From assembly GCA_900314085.1 (NCBI GenBank), contig OMTX01000023.1:62001-126000 (forward strand): DNA of 64,000 nucleotides, read 5' to 3'. The translations under genes were made by a program, and so were the position numbers. The notes beneath the pieces were generated by a model. The model searched no databases, had not been told where the DNA came from, and saw nothing but the letters and a program-made list of their open reading frames with translations. Of the stretch, positions 33,120 through 44,656 are shown piece after piece. This stretch comes from an uncultured Lachnospiraceae bacterium. GTDB taxonomy: Bacteria > Bacillota > Clostridia > Lachnospirales > Lachnospiraceae. The first letter of the stretch is position 1. Each line of letters opens with the position of its first letter.

Positions 33120-35822
33120 TTAAATATCCTTTCCCGCTAATTTTATGAGTGAGTTCAGCCTGTTCATGGCGGTCATGGGTGTCATGTCGTTGATATTCAG
33201 GCTCCGCAGGGTTTCCATTATCTTTTTCTCGGTGTCGGTGAGGCCGGAAACCTGCGGTGCATTGTCGAAAAGGGACATCTGGGTAAACACAGGCTCCGGG
33301 GCAGCAGGAGCTGCCACAGCTTTGTGTTCCTTTGAAATATCGCTGGCAGAAAGCTCAGAGGCTATTTTCTCCGCCCGCGTCAGGACATCATCCGGCAGGC
33401 CGGCCAGACGGGCAACAGCGATGCCGTAGGACTTGTCCGCCCCTCCCTTCACAATCTTCCGGAGAAAGACGATATCGTCTCCATTCTCCCGGACGGCCAC
33501 GCAGTAATTATTCACGCCGTCCACCTGTCCTTCGAGCTCGGTCAGTTCATGGTAATGGGTAGCAAAGAGGGTTTTCGCCCCGATCTTCTTCCGGTCCGCG
33601 ATATATTCGACTACCGCCCAGGCAATGGAAAGGCCGTCGTAGGTGGAAGTTCCCCGCCCGATTTCATCGAGGATAAGCAGGGAATTTTCCGTCGCATTCT
33701 TCAAAATATTTGCAACTTCATTCATCTCGACCATGAAAGTGGATTGGCCGCTTCCCAGGTCATCCGAAGCCCCGACTCTCGTGAAAACACGGTCGCAGAG
33801 ACCGATATCGGCAGAGGATGCCGGAACAAAGGAGCCAATCTGCGCCATGAGGACAATCAGGGCAGTCTGCCGCATATAGGTGGACTTGCCGGCCATGTTC
33901 GGTCCTGTAATGATGGCTATGCGATGAGCCTCGCTGTCCAGATAAGTGTCATTTTCTATGAAAAGCTCTTCCTGGCGCAGTTTCTCAATGACCGGGTGCC
34001 TGCCGCCTTTGATATCGATTTTTCCTTCCGTATTGAGAGTCGGCCGTATATAGCGGTTCCTGTCTGCCGTATAGGCCAGGGACTGGTAAAAATCAAGTTC
34101 TGCAATATATCCGGCCGTTGCCTGAATTCTTTTGATCTCATTTGCCGTCTGGTCAAGAACATTTGAATAGAGCTCCCTCTCGAGGGAAAGAAGCCGCTCC
34201 TCGCTTCCGAGGATGGTATTCTCCAGTTCCTTAAGCTCAGGCGTATAATACCGCTCGGCATTGACAAGCGTCTGCTTCCGGATGAAATAATCCGGCACCT
34301 GATCCTTGAAGGAATTTGAGACCTCGATATAGTAGCCGAAAACCTTGTTGTACTTCACCTTGAGTTTGGTGATGCCGGTCTTTTCCCTCTCCTTTTCCTC
34401 CAGGTCGGAGAGCCACTTTTTCCCGTCCGTCTTTGCTGACTTCAGCCGGTCCACTTCTTCGGAGAAACCGGCCTTGATGATGCCCCCGTCGTGGATGACC
34501 GCCGGCGGATCGTCGACAATTGCCTTCTCCAGAAGCTCCTTCACATCGGAAAGGGTGTCGATGCCTGACCGGATTCTGACCAGGGCTTCTGCCCTGGCAT
34601 CGGAAAGAACTGCCTGAATGGCAGGAAGGACGGAAAGGGACCCCTTCAGGGCAATCATGTCCCGGGGATTGGCCGACCTGTAAGCTACCCGTGTAAGAAG
34701 CCGTTCCAGGTCGTATACCGCAGCAAGATATTCGCGCAGTTCTTCCCGGAGAACCATATTATCCTTGAGCTCTTCCACGGCGTTGAGCCGCTCTTCTATG
34801 GCGTCCTTTTTCACAAGGGGCTGCTCGATTTCCCGGCGAAGCATCCGGGCGCCCATAGCTGTCTGCGTGTGGTCGAGTACCCAGAGGAGGGAGCCGTATT
34901 TCCGCTTCTCCCTCATCGTTTCCGTCAGTTCCAGGTTCCGCCGCGTCGACGCGTCGAGGACCATATAGGCGGCTCCCGCATACCGCTTCACCGTCGTGAT
35001 CTGGGCAAGCTCAATCATCTGTGTTTCATGAAGATAATCTAAGAGCGCCCCGGCAGCCGGAATGGCCAGGTCATCCGCCGTCAGCCCCAGCGCTTCCGGA
35101 TCTTTCACGGAAAACTGCTTCTCAACCGTCCGCAGGGCGTTGTCCGGGTCAAAGGCCATATTGTCAAGCCCCTGAAAGGCAACTCCTGTACGGGAGGTAT
35201 AGGCGCTATCCGGGAAAGAGGACATGAAAAAGGAATCATTGACAATAATTTCAGAAGGAGAATTCGCTTCCAGCTGGTTTAAAAGCTCGCCATAATCAGC
35301 AGCCCTCGACACAAAGAAATCGCCTGTCGATACGTCGCAGAAGGCAATGCCGAAGGCGCCTCCCGCATAGAAGATGGAAAAAAGAAAGTTGTTCTTTGAC
35401 TCATCGAGGGCTGTCGAATCGATATTCGTTCCCGGCGTAATGACGCGGTTGACGCCCCGCTTCACCATTCCCTTGGCAAACTTCGGATCTTCGAGCTGCT
35501 CGCAGATAGCCACCTTGTAGCCGGCCTTGATGAGACGGTTCACGTAGGAATCCACAGCGTGAAAAGGAATGCCGCACATCGGCGCCCGGTTTTCAAGCCC
35601 GCAGGACTTCCCCGTCAGCGTCAGGTCGAGTTCCCTGGATACGGTTTCTGCGTCATCAAAGAACATCTCATAGAAATCGCCAAGGCGGTACATGAGAATG
35701 CAGTTGGGATAGGACTGCTTCGTCTGAAGATAATGGATCATCATCGGCGTCAGCTTGCCCGCCGTTTCCGGATCATTCAGAAGCTCGTCCGCATATAAGG
35801 TTTTCTTCTTCTCTTCACTCAT
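33120..35822 (-). CDS. mutS: DNA mismatch repair protein MutS
   Basis: MutS recognises mismatches and small loops. I start at ATG 35822 (900 residues); the frame continues to an ATG at 35855, but neither has a strong ribosome site. The mismatch-binding domain starts with TPMMIHYLQTK and has YRLGDFYEMFFDDA with the intercalating Phe. The ATPase domain shows GPNMAGKST (Walker A), LLILDEIGRGTSTYDG (Walker B) and ATHYHELT. The C-terminal tail carries a short helix motif as in full-length MutS. It lies 55 bases after the flavoprotein gene. Confidence 0.97.
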   Translation of the reverse strand: MSEEKKKTLYADELLNDPETAGKLTPMMIHYLQTKQSYPNCILMYRLGDFYEMFFDDAETVSRELDLTLTGKSCGLENRAPMCGIPFHAVDSYVNRLIKAGYKVAICEQLEDPKFAKGMVKRGVNRVITPGTNIDSTALDESKNNFLFSIFYAGGAFGIAFCDVSTGDFFVSRAADYGELLNQLEANSPSEIIVNDSFFMSSFPDSAYTSRTGVAFQGLDNMAFDPDNALRTVEKQFSVKDPEALGLTADDLAIPAAGALLDYLHETQMIELAQITTVKRYAGAAYMVLDASTRRNLELTETMREKRKYGSLLWVLDHTQTAMGARMLRREIEQPLVKKDAIEERLNAVEELKDNMVLREELREYLAAVYDLERLLTRVAYRSANPRDMIALKGSLSVLPAIQAVLSDARAEALVRIRSGIDTLSDVKELLEKAIVDDPPAVIHDGGIIKAGFSEEVDRLKSAKTDGKKWLSDLEEKEREKTGITKLKVKYNKVFGYYIEVSNSFKDQVPDYFIRKQTLVNAERYYTPELKELENTILGSEERLLSLERELYSNVLDQTANEIKRIQATAGYIAELDFYQSLAYTADRNRYIRPTLNTEGKIDIKGGRHPVIEKLRQEELFIENDTYLDSEAHRIAIITGPNMAGKSTYMRQTALIVLMAQIGSFVPASSADIGLCDRVFTRVGASDDLGSGQSTFMVEMNEVANILKNATENSLLILDEIGRGTSTYDGLSIAWAVVEYIADRKKIGAKTLFATHYHELTELEGQVDGVNNYCVAVRENGDDIVFLRKIVKGGADKSYGIAVARLAGLPDDVLTRAEKIASELSASDISKEHKAVAAPAAPEPVFTQMSLFDNAPQVSGLTDTEKKIMETLRSLNINDMTPMTAMNRLNSLIKLAGKDI

Positions 35823-35877
35823 CAATAGATTCCAATTCCAAAAGAGGAAGTTCATCGATCAAAGGCAGCAGGAAAGT

Positions 35878-37509
35878 TCAAAAGCCACTGCTTTCCACCA
35901 GTTCCTGCGCCACACGTTCCGCGCAGCGGATACCGTCTACTGCGGCAGACATAATTCCGCCGGCAAAACCGGCTCCTTCTCCGCAGGGGTAGAGTCCTTT
36001 CATGGAAGGCGACTGGTAATCCTCTTCCCGGTTGATCCGAACAGGGGAGGATGTCCTGCTCTCCACCCCGGAAAGAATGGCATCTTCCCGGTCGAAGCCC
36101 TTTATTTTTCGTCCGAATTCTTCGATGCCATCGGTTATTGCGTTTTTCAGTTCCGGAGGAAAAATCGCATCCACCCTCCCGAAATCCCGAAGGCCGCCGG
36201 TTTCGGAAGAAAACGCCCCGTAGGACGAAGACATTCGGCCATTCCGGAAGTCGGCAAAAAGCTGCTGGGGAATTTTTCCTTTGCAGAGAGAAAAGGCTTT
36301 CTCCTCCAACCCCTCCTGAAAAGCAATGGCGGCAAGGGGATCCGTCAGTGAAAAATCCTCCGCCCCAACGTGGACAATGACGGCGCTGTTGCAATTCTTT
36401 CCATCCCGCAGGCGATTTGACATCCCGTTGACAGACAGACGGCCGTCTTCACTTGAGGAATTCACCACCGTGCCGCCCGGGCACATGCAGAATGTCCAGA
36501 CACCGCGCCCGGATGCTGCCTTGCCGGCAAGCTTGTAGTCGCCCCGTGGCAGCAGTGGGTGGGTAAGCTCGAACTGGGCCCGGTCCAGCCATTCCTGCGG
36601 ATGCTCGATCCGGACGCCAACTGCGAATTCTTTGGAGCGCATGGAAACGCCCATGCCATTCAGCGTCCGGACAGTATCTCTGGCGCTGTGTCCCATAGCA
36701 AGAACAGCTTCATGAGAATAATATTCTTTCCCGGATTCCGTGCGGATTCCGGCAAGGACAGGCCGACCGTCCTCTCCTGCGGTCGTCAGGAAGTCCGTCA
36801 CCCTGGTATTGAAGTGAAATTCCCCGCCCATTTCTTCAATGGCCTTCCTCATGCGGGGGAGGACTTCCCGCAGCCGATCCGTCCCGATGTGAGGTTTGGC
36901 ATCATAGAGAATATTTTCATCGGCCCCGTATTTGTAAAAAGTCTCGAGAACGAACTGCTGACGGCCAAACCGGTCCTTTGTCAGCGTATTCAGCTTGCCG
37001 TCGGAAAAAGTTCCGGCACCGCCTTCGCCGTAGCAGACATTGGTCCGGTCCGAAAGCTTTCCTGTCGCAAAAAAATTGTCAACCGCCTGTATCCGCTCCT
37101 CCACCGCCGCTCCCCGCTCGAAGACGACAGGGCAAAAGCCCAAAACCGCCAGCAGATAGGCAGCAAAAAGCCCGGCCGGTCCGTCTCCGATGATGAGGGG
37201 ACGCTCCCTTTTTCCCGGCGCAGCATGGGCAGGAAGGGTATAGACAGTCTCCTTCGGCCGCTCAATCAGGATGTGCTTTTTCGGGTGTTTCCGGAGGATG
37301 GCATTTTCGGCAGCGAAGGCCACCGAAAGGGTGTAGTTGAAATAGATGTCCGGCTTCTTCCGGGCATCCACGGACTTCTTCAGAATCCGAATGTCTTTGA
37401 TATCCCGGACATTGCAGGGAATGGCATCCGCTATGAAGCTTTTGATTCCGTCTTTTTCGTCTTCCGCAAAAAAAGACAGGGGGATCTTCACCTGTCGCAG
37501 AGTCAGCAT
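35878..37509 (-). CDS. FAD-dependent dehydrogenase of unknown substrate
   Basis: The 543-residue protein is an FAD-dependent oxidoreductase (COG2509-type). I start at ATG 37509, which has AAAGGA 6 bases upstream and overlaps the previous gene by 7 bases; an upstream in-frame ATG lies inside that gene. An N-terminal domain of about 90 residues (LRQVKIPLSFF...KKHILIERP) precedes the FAD-binding motif PLIIGDGPAGLFAAYLLA (about 101-118). Further family blocks are CYGEGGAGTFSDGKLNT and FCMCPGGTVVNSSSE, and the C-terminal GEGAGFAGGIMSAAVDG. The substrate is not known for the family. Confidence 0.88.
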   Translation of the reverse strand: MLTLRQVKIPLSFFAEDEKDGIKSFIADAIPCNVRDIKDIRILKKSVDARKKPDIYFNYTLSVAFAAENAILRKHPKKHILIERPKETVYTLPAHAAPGKRERPLIIGDGPAGLFAAYLLAVLGFCPVVFERGAAVEERIQAVDNFFATGKLSDRTNVCYGEGGAGTFSDGKLNTLTKDRFGRQQFVLETFYKYGADENILYDAKPHIGTDRLREVLPRMRKAIEEMGGEFHFNTRVTDFLTTAGEDGRPVLAGIRTESGKEYYSHEAVLAMGHSARDTVRTLNGMGVSMRSKEFAVGVRIEHPQEWLDRAQFELTHPLLPRGDYKLAGKAASGRGVWTFCMCPGGTVVNSSSEDGRLSVNGMSNRLRDGKNCNSAVIVHVGAEDFSLTDPLAAIAFQEGLEEKAFSLCKGKIPQQLFADFRNGRMSSSYGAFSSETGGLRDFGRVDAIFPPELKNAITDGIEEFGRKIKGFDREDAILSGVESRTSSPVRINREEDYQSPSMKGLYPCGEGAGFAGGIMSAAVDGIRCAERVAQELVESSGF

Positions 37510-38831
37510 ATCGTTCCTTTCAAAGCGCTTCCGGCCAGATGGCCGGTTGCAAATGCCCACTGAAGATTGTAGCCTCCGCAGCGGCCGTCACAATTCAAAT
37601 CTTCCCCGATGACAAAAAGCCCGGGGTAGTTAACTGTCTCACAGGATTCCGGATGAATTGCGGAAAGAAGAAGGCCTCCTGACGTCACCTGGGCCCGATC
37701 AAAATCCGCATAGCCGGTGACCGGGAAATGCAGACCGGTCAGAGTTTTTGCAATTTCTTCCGCATCGGACAGGTGAAATCCTCCAACGGAAATGCTCTTT
37801 TTCAACCCTGCCTGTTCAAGGAAAAACGGAGCCGCCTTGTAGGGAAGAAGACCTGTCAGCGCCTGGGAAACAGGCCGGCCGGCTCCGCTCTTTTTTACGA
37901 TTGAATATACACTATCCCCGGTAAGTCCCTCCGGAAAAAGATTTAAGGAAAGCTCAACTTCCTTTCCGGCAGCAAGGCAGCGGACGGCCGGGCTGCTGAC
38001 ATTCATGACGGGAATGCCGGACAGGCCTTCCTTCGTGAACTGAATTTCACCCGTGTCTTCGGATAGCAGTACACTGTCTGCAAACACGGCTGTCTTCGCC
38101 GGAAGCCGCAGGCCGAAAAGTTCCGGATCATAGGGCTTGCCGAGATGCAGGGAAACCAGGGCGGGCAGGGGCTTCTCTACAGGGAGGCCGAGTTTTTCAA
38201 GAAAAAGAAAGCTCTCTCCGGCTGAGCCTGTCTTCGGAGCTGCTGCCCCGCCGGCCGCAAGCACCAGATTCCGGCAGGAGAACATCTCTTCTGCTGCAGT
38301 TTCTCCGTCCACGGTCTCCCTTTCGCGGGCCGCCTTCGCAGCCGCCTTTTTCCCGGAAGGTCCCTTCTTTTTTGCCGGTTCGACGGGGGTTTGCTGAGAA
38401 GTAAGGAAATACGCATCCCCCCTTGTTTCAATGCCCGTCACCGTGCAGGACATATGCAGTTGAGCTCCGGCGTCGATGACGGCCGCCGTCAGAAGATCGG
38501 CAAAGGACCTTGCCTCCCCGGAAGCCGGATAGCAATATCCTTCCCGGAATACCGGAACGATGCCGATTCCTTCAAAGAAGGAAACCGTGTCCTGCCAGCC
38601 GAAGCGGTCAAGCACTTCCTTCACGGCCTCGGGAGAATCACTGTGATAATATTCATACGCCATGGCGCTGTTTGTGAAATTGCAGCGCCCATTCCCTGTC
38701 TGGGAAAGCTTCTTTCCGCACCGGTCATTCTTTTCGAGGACGCAGACAGATAGCCCCCGTCGGGCAGCTGTCAGGGCACAGACAAGGCCTGCCGCCCCGC
38801 CGCCTATGATGATGGTATCAAAAACTTTCAT
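37503..38831 (-). CDS. HI0933/BaiN-like flavoprotein
   Basis: The 442-residue protein belongs to the HI0933/YhiN family of NAD(P)/FAD-dependent oxidoreductases. It starts with the dinucleotide motif IIIGGGAAGLVCALTAA (about residues 6-22), followed by the family signature KKLSQTGNGRCNFTN (about 40-54) and ends with GGYNLQWAFATGHLAG, also a family signature. A Lys/Ala-rich insertion (KKGPSGKKAAAKAARERE, about 160-177) is not typical and may be a surface loop. I use ATG 38831; an upstream TTG at 38852 is possible. BaiN in some gut bacteria acts on bile acids, but the family is broad and no such role is supported here. Confidence 0.88.
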   Translation of the reverse strand: MKVFDTIIIGGGAAGLVCALTAARRGLSVCVLEKNDRCGKKLSQTGNGRCNFTNSAMAYEYYHSDSPEAVKEVLDRFGWQDTVSFFEGIGIVPVFREGYCYPASGEARSFADLLTAAVIDAGAQLHMSCTVTGIETRGDAYFLTSQQTPVEPAKKKGPSGKKAAAKAARERETVDGETAAEEMFSCRNLVLAAGGAAAPKTGSAGESFLFLEKLGLPVEKPLPALVSLHLGKPYDPELFGLRLPAKTAVFADSVLLSEDTGEIQFTKEGLSGIPVMNVSSPAVRCLAAGKEVELSLNLFPEGLTGDSVYSIVKKSGAGRPVSQALTGLLPYKAAPFFLEQAGLKKSISVGGFHLSDAEEIAKTLTGLHFPVTGYADFDRAQVTSGGLLLSAIHPESCETVNYPGLFVIGEDLNCDGRCGGYNLQWAFATGHLAGSALKGTIC

Positions 38832-38890
38832 CCGAAAATACCGCCCTGCCAAAAGTTTACTGCTGCCCGGGAAAAATATTAGTCATATGA

Positions 38891-40543
38891 TCATAAAAGC
38901 CCGGTCTTTTTGATGATACGGACGAGCGCTGCCCCCTTCGGAAGGCGAAGCAATTCTTCTTCCGTCACGGAATGGGTGATCAGAAGAAGGAAGAGATAAA
39001 TCAGCATTCCGGCAAGGATAGCAAGGATCGTGGAAATTGCGTTGCTGTGCGTCAGCGCATGAAAGCCGGTGTAGATCAGCCACACGGCAATTGCCATCAC
39101 AATCGATGCGATGCAGGGCTCAATATAGGTCGTATGGATGTCCTGCTTCGTTCCGGAATACCTGCGCACGGCAATACCGTTTAAGACGCACATCAGAAGG
39201 GCATAGAAGGCATTGGCCAGCACCACGGCATAGATATTGAGGCGGCAGGTCCGCATCAGAAAGACGAGAAAGAGCGCCTGAATCACCAGGGCAATCGCGG
39301 CATTGCGCACCGGAATCCGCAGGCGGTCAATTCCCTGCAGGAGCCCGTTCGAGAGTGTCGAAAGGGAATAGAAAATGACGGAAGCTGCGCCGACCGTCAT
39401 CATCATCTGCGATGTCTTGTCCGGATCGGAGAATAGCAGCATCATGATGGGCCCGCCGAGAGCCATGAGGCCGAAGGCGCAGGGGAAAGCAATCAGCATG
39501 GTAAAGCGGGTAGCTGAGTGAATCTGCCGCCGGCAAAGCTTCATGTCTCCGGCCTTATAAGCCTTGGTCAGAGTGGGAACGGCAGATGCCGCCATAGCTG
39601 ACGCAATGGAAATCGGGACATTGATCAGAACCTTGAACTGGCCCGTATAAACACCCCACCACTCGGAAATTTCCCCGGCGCTGTAGGCCTGGGCAACCGC
39701 AATATTCTTAAAAATCGTCTGATCGATGATGGAGCTGATATTGTAAATGGTCGTAGAAAGAAGGACGGGAACGATGGTAAAGACAAGCGTCTTCATGATC
39801 TGCCCGTAGCCGGCATAGTTCACCGTGTGATCTCTCACAACCTTTGCCTTGAACCTGCTGTAAAAAAGGAAGAAGACAAAGATCATAAAAGCAAGGGCAA
39901 TCAGGGCTCCGCAAGCCGTACCAAGCGTTCCGCCGGCTGCCCCGTAGGCTGCAGCCACCTGCTTTTCATTTCCGAGAACCGCGCCGACCTTCTTTCCGTA
40001 GGCGAAAAGGGAGTAGGCCGCGACTACACTGACAATGGCGTTCGTGATCTGTTCCGCGATCTGGGAAATTGCGGTCGGCACCATAGTGCCGAGTCCCTGG
40101 AAGAAACCGCGGAGAACCCCGAGAATCGCCACAATCAAAATGACAGGGGCAAGCACCCGAAGGGCGGGCGATGCATAAGGGGTTTTGAGCCAGCCGGTGA
40201 ACAGATCTGCCGCAAACCAGACAATGGCGCAGCCCGCTCCGCCGGAAATGGCTGCAAAAACCAGCGATCCTTTCAGAACCTTCATCATATTCTTCCGCTC
40301 TCCTGCGGCGAGCCGCGCAGCGACGAGCTTGCTGACGGCCAGGGGAATGCTGTAGGAAGAAATAATCAGGATGATATTGTAAATTTCAAATGCAGTTCCG
40401 TAGTAGTCGTTCCCGGTTTTCCCGATGATGGCTGTCAGCGGGATCCGGTAAACAAGCCCGATGATCCGGCTGATGATGGATGCCACCGCAAGAATCGAGC
40501 CCTGGACGATGAAAGCGGAGTCGCTTTTCTTTGTGTTCGGCAT
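38891..40543 (-). CDS. Polysaccharide biosynthesis/lipid II flippase-like protein (MurJ/SpoVB type)
   Basis: The 550-residue protein has about 14 membrane segments and begins SAFIVQGSILAVASIISRIIG, the typical start of the MATE-like MOP superfamily proteins SpoVB and YtgP. These move lipid-linked sugars such as lipid II across the membrane. A pair of charged residues lies in the first helices, as in the family. Whether it is the main lipid II flippase (MurJ) or a relative for another polymer cannot be told from the sequence alone. The gene stands between the DUF3048 gene and the flavoprotein genes; the ribosome site is weak. Confidence 0.88.
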   Translation of the reverse strand: MPNTKKSDSAFIVQGSILAVASIISRIIGLVYRIPLTAIIGKTGNDYYGTAFEIYNIILIISSYSIPLAVSKLVAARLAAGERKNMMKVLKGSLVFAAISGGAGCAIVWFAADLFTGWLKTPYASPALRVLAPVILIVAILGVLRGFFQGLGTMVPTAISQIAEQITNAIVSVVAAYSLFAYGKKVGAVLGNEKQVAAAYGAAGGTLGTACGALIALAFMIFVFFLFYSRFKAKVVRDHTVNYAGYGQIMKTLVFTIVPVLLSTTIYNISSIIDQTIFKNIAVAQAYSAGEISEWWGVYTGQFKVLINVPISIASAMAASAVPTLTKAYKAGDMKLCRRQIHSATRFTMLIAFPCAFGLMALGGPIMMLLFSDPDKTSQMMMTVGAASVIFYSLSTLSNGLLQGIDRLRIPVRNAAIALVIQALFLVFLMRTCRLNIYAVVLANAFYALLMCVLNGIAVRRYSGTKQDIHTTYIEPCIASIVMAIAVWLIYTGFHALTHSNAISTILAILAGMLIYLFLLLITHSVTEEELLRLPKGAALVRIIKKTGLL

Positions 40544-40613
40544 AAAAATAAAGACTTCTGTAGTGCTTGCGCTGCCTGTTTGTTAGTTATGTCTAACCGA
40601 TTGTAATCCTCTT

Positions 40614-41777
40614 TTAATTTCCGGTCAATTGGTTCTGCGTGGCAAAATAGGTGTTCTTTTCCATTGCCGAGCTGCTTTCAAGGCAGATCCAGGTCTTCCC
40701 CGGATTCAGGGCAATTTCACTGCCGTCCGGCATATAGTAATGGGTGATATCCGTATTCCCGGCCTTTGACCAGGTGATGTCCACCATTTTTCCGTTTGTC
40801 AGGAACTTTCCGCTCCCGCTGCCTGTGAGCGGGATATTCAGATATTCGAAGCCTTCGTAGTTTGAAACCGGTGCCTGTTCAATGATAATATTCCGAACCG
40901 CAATCTGCTGCCCGTCAACGGAATCCGTCTCGGGCGCGTTGAATTCAAACCGCTGGTAAGTTTTTGAAGCATCATCGTAGACGAAATAAGGCTTGCTGTT
41001 CGGGTAATAGACGGTCAGCGCCTTGCAGTCGGTTCCGGAAGCAAGCGTATTCTCCGTCCCTGAAAACGAGAAATGGTTGGCTGCCTTGTTTGCCGTATCA
41101 AAGCCCTTGGCCTCGATTCCGGCAGTGATACCGGCTGCCGAAGTGAAAGCATTGTGAGGGGCTTTCCGATCAGAAGACCGGAAAAAGACCTGGTTCGAGA
41201 TGGTGCCGTCCAACCCGTTCATCTCATCGACAATGCCGCTCTTTAAGACTTCCTCTCCCTGAACGGACTGACCATAGTGGATATAGACGGCATTGTATTC
41301 AGAAGCGAAATAAGCGAAATAGGGGCGGCAGGAACGGACATTTCCCACAATGTCCAGGCCGTCGTAATCGTCAAACAGGGCCATATAGCGGGAAATGCCG
41401 CCCTCCATGGGGCATTCATAGATAATGCCCGCCCGATTGATAGCTGCATGGGGAAGGGCTGCTTTCGTATTTTCAATCATCACCGCTACCAGCCGGCGGC
41501 CGGCTGCATCTGCGTGCTCCAGGGGAAGCCCCGTGAGGGCGGAAACAGGTCCCTGCGGAGAAACCTCCTCCGGCTGCTTTTCTTCCTCTTTTTTCACGTC
41601 TGATTTTTTTTCAGCCGCATTGGTTTCCGTCTGCGCTGCTTCTTTTGCCTGCTGTTTTTGCCTGTAGTCGAGTACAAAAAAAGCAGCAATCAGAGCAGCC
41701 AGAAGGATGATCAGAATGACGATCAGAATTTTGTGTCCCTTTTTCAAAGTCTTATTTCCTCTCTCTGTTTTTTTCAT
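40614..41777 (-). CDS. DUF3048 (YerB-like) membrane-anchored protein
   Basis: The 387-residue protein has a basic N-terminus and one membrane segment (ILIVILIILLAALIAAFFVL, about residues 18-37), then a linker rich in Lys and Glu, and the extracytoplasmic DUF3048 domain. The recognisable family blocks are PVSALTGLPL, VMIENTKAALPHAAINRAGIIYE, and GNVRSCRPYF. The function of the domain is unknown. I start at ATG 41777; a GTG at 41801 just after ybeY is an alternative, and neither has a strong ribosome site. There is no lipobox Cys, unlike the Bacillus YerB lipoprotein. Confidence 0.85.
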   Translation of the reverse strand: MKKTERGNKTLKKGHKILIVILIILLAALIAAFFVLDYRQKQQAKEAAQTETNAAEKKSDVKKEEEKQPEEVSPQGPVSALTGLPLEHADAAGRRLVAVMIENTKAALPHAAINRAGIIYECPMEGGISRYMALFDDYDGLDIVGNVRSCRPYFAYFASEYNAVYIHYGQSVQGEEVLKSGIVDEMNGLDGTISNQVFFRSSDRKAPHNAFTSAAGITAGIEAKGFDTANKAANHFSFSGTENTLASGTDCKALTVYYPNSKPYFVYDDASKTYQRFEFNAPETDSVDGQQIAVRNIIIEQAPVSNYEGFEYLNIPLTGSGSGKFLTNGKMVDITWSKAGNTDITHYYMPDGSEIALNPGKTWICLESSSAMEKNTYFATQNQLTGN

Positions 41778-41806
41778 GGTAAGTCCGCCGGTCCGTGACA
41801 CTTACC

Positions 41807-42307
41807 CTATGCATCATCCCGGCTGATGCCGAGCTTCTCCATGATCTTTCTCTGCTCTTCTTCCATCCGGATCCGCTCGTCATCTTCCATGTGGTCATAT
41901 CCCAGCAGATGCAGCATGGAATGGCAGATCAGGAAAGAATATTCCCTCCGAACCGAATGCCCGTACTCTGCAGCCTGCGAACGGATGCGTTCCAGGCAGA
42001 GAACGATATCGCCCAAAGGAATTTTCCCGGTATCCGGATCCATATCCAGGGAAAAATCGTGTACGGAATAATCCTCGTCCGGTGAAAGGGCGAGAAGCGG
42101 AAAGGAAAGCACATCTGTTTCCGCATCCACCGCCCGGTATTCCCTGTTCAGGGCGTGTACTTCGTCCGCATGCGTGAGTGTAATGGAAACTTCAGCCGGA
42201 AGAGAAAAGTCCTCCACGGAAAGCGCAGCATTTACCGTATCTTCCGCGGTCTTTTCCAAATCAAAACCCAGATTTTCTTCGCATTCATCCGAAAAAATTA
42301 TACTCAT
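41807..42307 (-). CDS. ybeY: Endoribonuclease YbeY (rRNA maturation)
   Basis: YbeY is a zinc endoribonuclease acting in 16S rRNA 3' end processing and ribosome quality control. The 166-residue protein has the zinc motif HSMLHLLGYDH (about residues 130-140; HxxxHxxGxxH) and the lead-in LGDIVLCLE. The N-terminal part EVSITLTHADEVHALNREYR also matches. It follows the HD-domain membrane protein after 53 bases and in the usual PhoH-HD-YbeY order of Firmicutes. Confidence 0.96.
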   Translation of the reverse strand: MSIIFSDECEENLGFDLEKTAEDTVNAALSVEDFSLPAEVSITLTHADEVHALNREYRAVDAETDVLSFPLLALSPDEDYSVHDFSLDMDPDTGKIPLGDIVLCLERIRSQAAEYGHSVRREYSFLICHSMLHLLGYDHMEDDERIRMEEEQRKIMEKLGISRDDA

Positions 42308-43537
42308 GAATAATATTTCTCCCCACCAGGAAAATGCTCTGCGTTTGCAGTACCATCATGTCATCCCTCCGTCTGTCCCAGGAGATCCTTCTTCGCCAGA
42401 AAATCCCGAATGCGGAGAAACTGGTTGATGCCCATGCCGGACTGGTCATAAAAGCCCTCAGCGGAAATGTCGTTGAGCGTCCGGTATATCACCATGGACT
42501 GATTCCAATCCGTTGTGAAAGTATCCGAATCCAGAAGTTCCAGCTTTGTAATAATCGTATCCACCATATGGACAATAGCCGATTCCACGGTCGACGGTTT
42601 CTGTTCCAGCCCCTGATATTCCGAGAGAATCGTGATGACATCCGTAGGAAAGCAATTGTCAACGGCCTGACGAACCCCGTTCGCCACGACCGGTTCCCCG
42701 GCCATGACACCAAGACGGTAATACATTCCGGCGCAGCGGGCTGTCAGCACTTTTGCCCCGGCAAGGCGGGCACAGGCTCCGGAAGCCATGGAAACACGTT
42801 TTGCGTGCTCATACTCGGCAAGAGAATAGCGGCGGATATCCTGCACCAGGGGACAATCGGGATCCAGCAGGGTTTCATAAGCAGAAACCGGTTCCCTGCG
42901 GTCAAACCTGACCAGAATGGGGAAAAGAATCCAGGCGGTCAAAGCCGTAATGAGACCGGAAGCAAAGGCGTCCTTTAAGAAGGACACCGGAAGCGTCCGG
43001 TAGGAAAGATACTGGAATACAGCCGGAATAAACATATCCGCGCAGAACACGATGACACCCGTAAAAACGGTCACATGCTCATCCCGGATGTAGTCGGAAA
43101 GCAGGGCTCCCACGCAGGCAAGCGAAACATAGCAGAGAAGCATATACATGCCGGCTCCCTCCGCCAGGGAAAAGATGCAGGCAAAGTAGACACTCAGAGC
43201 GATGGAAAGCTTTCCGTCCGTCACGGATGTCACCAGAAAACTGATGATCATGATCGGGAAAAAGAAATCCGGAAGGTAGGTTCCGGCTATGACAAGGGCA
43301 AAGCAGACGGCAAAAATCACGATGAGCTTACGGTAACCGGTTCCGTTGAAGGCGAGGCGATCCGAAAGCCTCTCATGCCGCAGGGCGAGGAAAAAAACAG
43401 CCAGAAACAGGGCCGACAGGGCAAGAATGCAGACTTCTTCATCGAGAAGAAGGCTTTCCCTGTAGGAAAGCAGAATCAGGCCTGCAGCGAAAATTACAAT
43501 ACAGAAGAAAACGCTCGCAATCCGTCGGACGGAAAGC

Positions 43538-44539
<1,002 letters not shown>

Positions 44540-44599
44540 ATCCGTTTACTTATCGCTCCTGAAAAACCACAACAAGTTGTATCTTAACACTTTTGACCT

Positions 44600-44611
44600 A
44601 CTATTAATAGT
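44600..44611. promoter_or_regulatory. Perfect 12-bp palindrome in the phoH leader
   Basis: ACTATTAATAGT is an exact palindrome in the 117-base gap between the pyrimidine-nucleoside phosphorylase gene and phoH. It could be a binding site for a dimeric regulator. A possible -10 (TAAGAT) lies just downstream on the minus strand, without a good -35. A weak GC-rich hairpin followed by TTTT (about 44632-44655) sits directly after the upstream stop codon and may be its terminator. Confidence 0.25.
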
Positions 44612-44656
44612 GAGAATACATATTTCTAAAAGCCGCAGGAAAACTTCCGGCGAAAA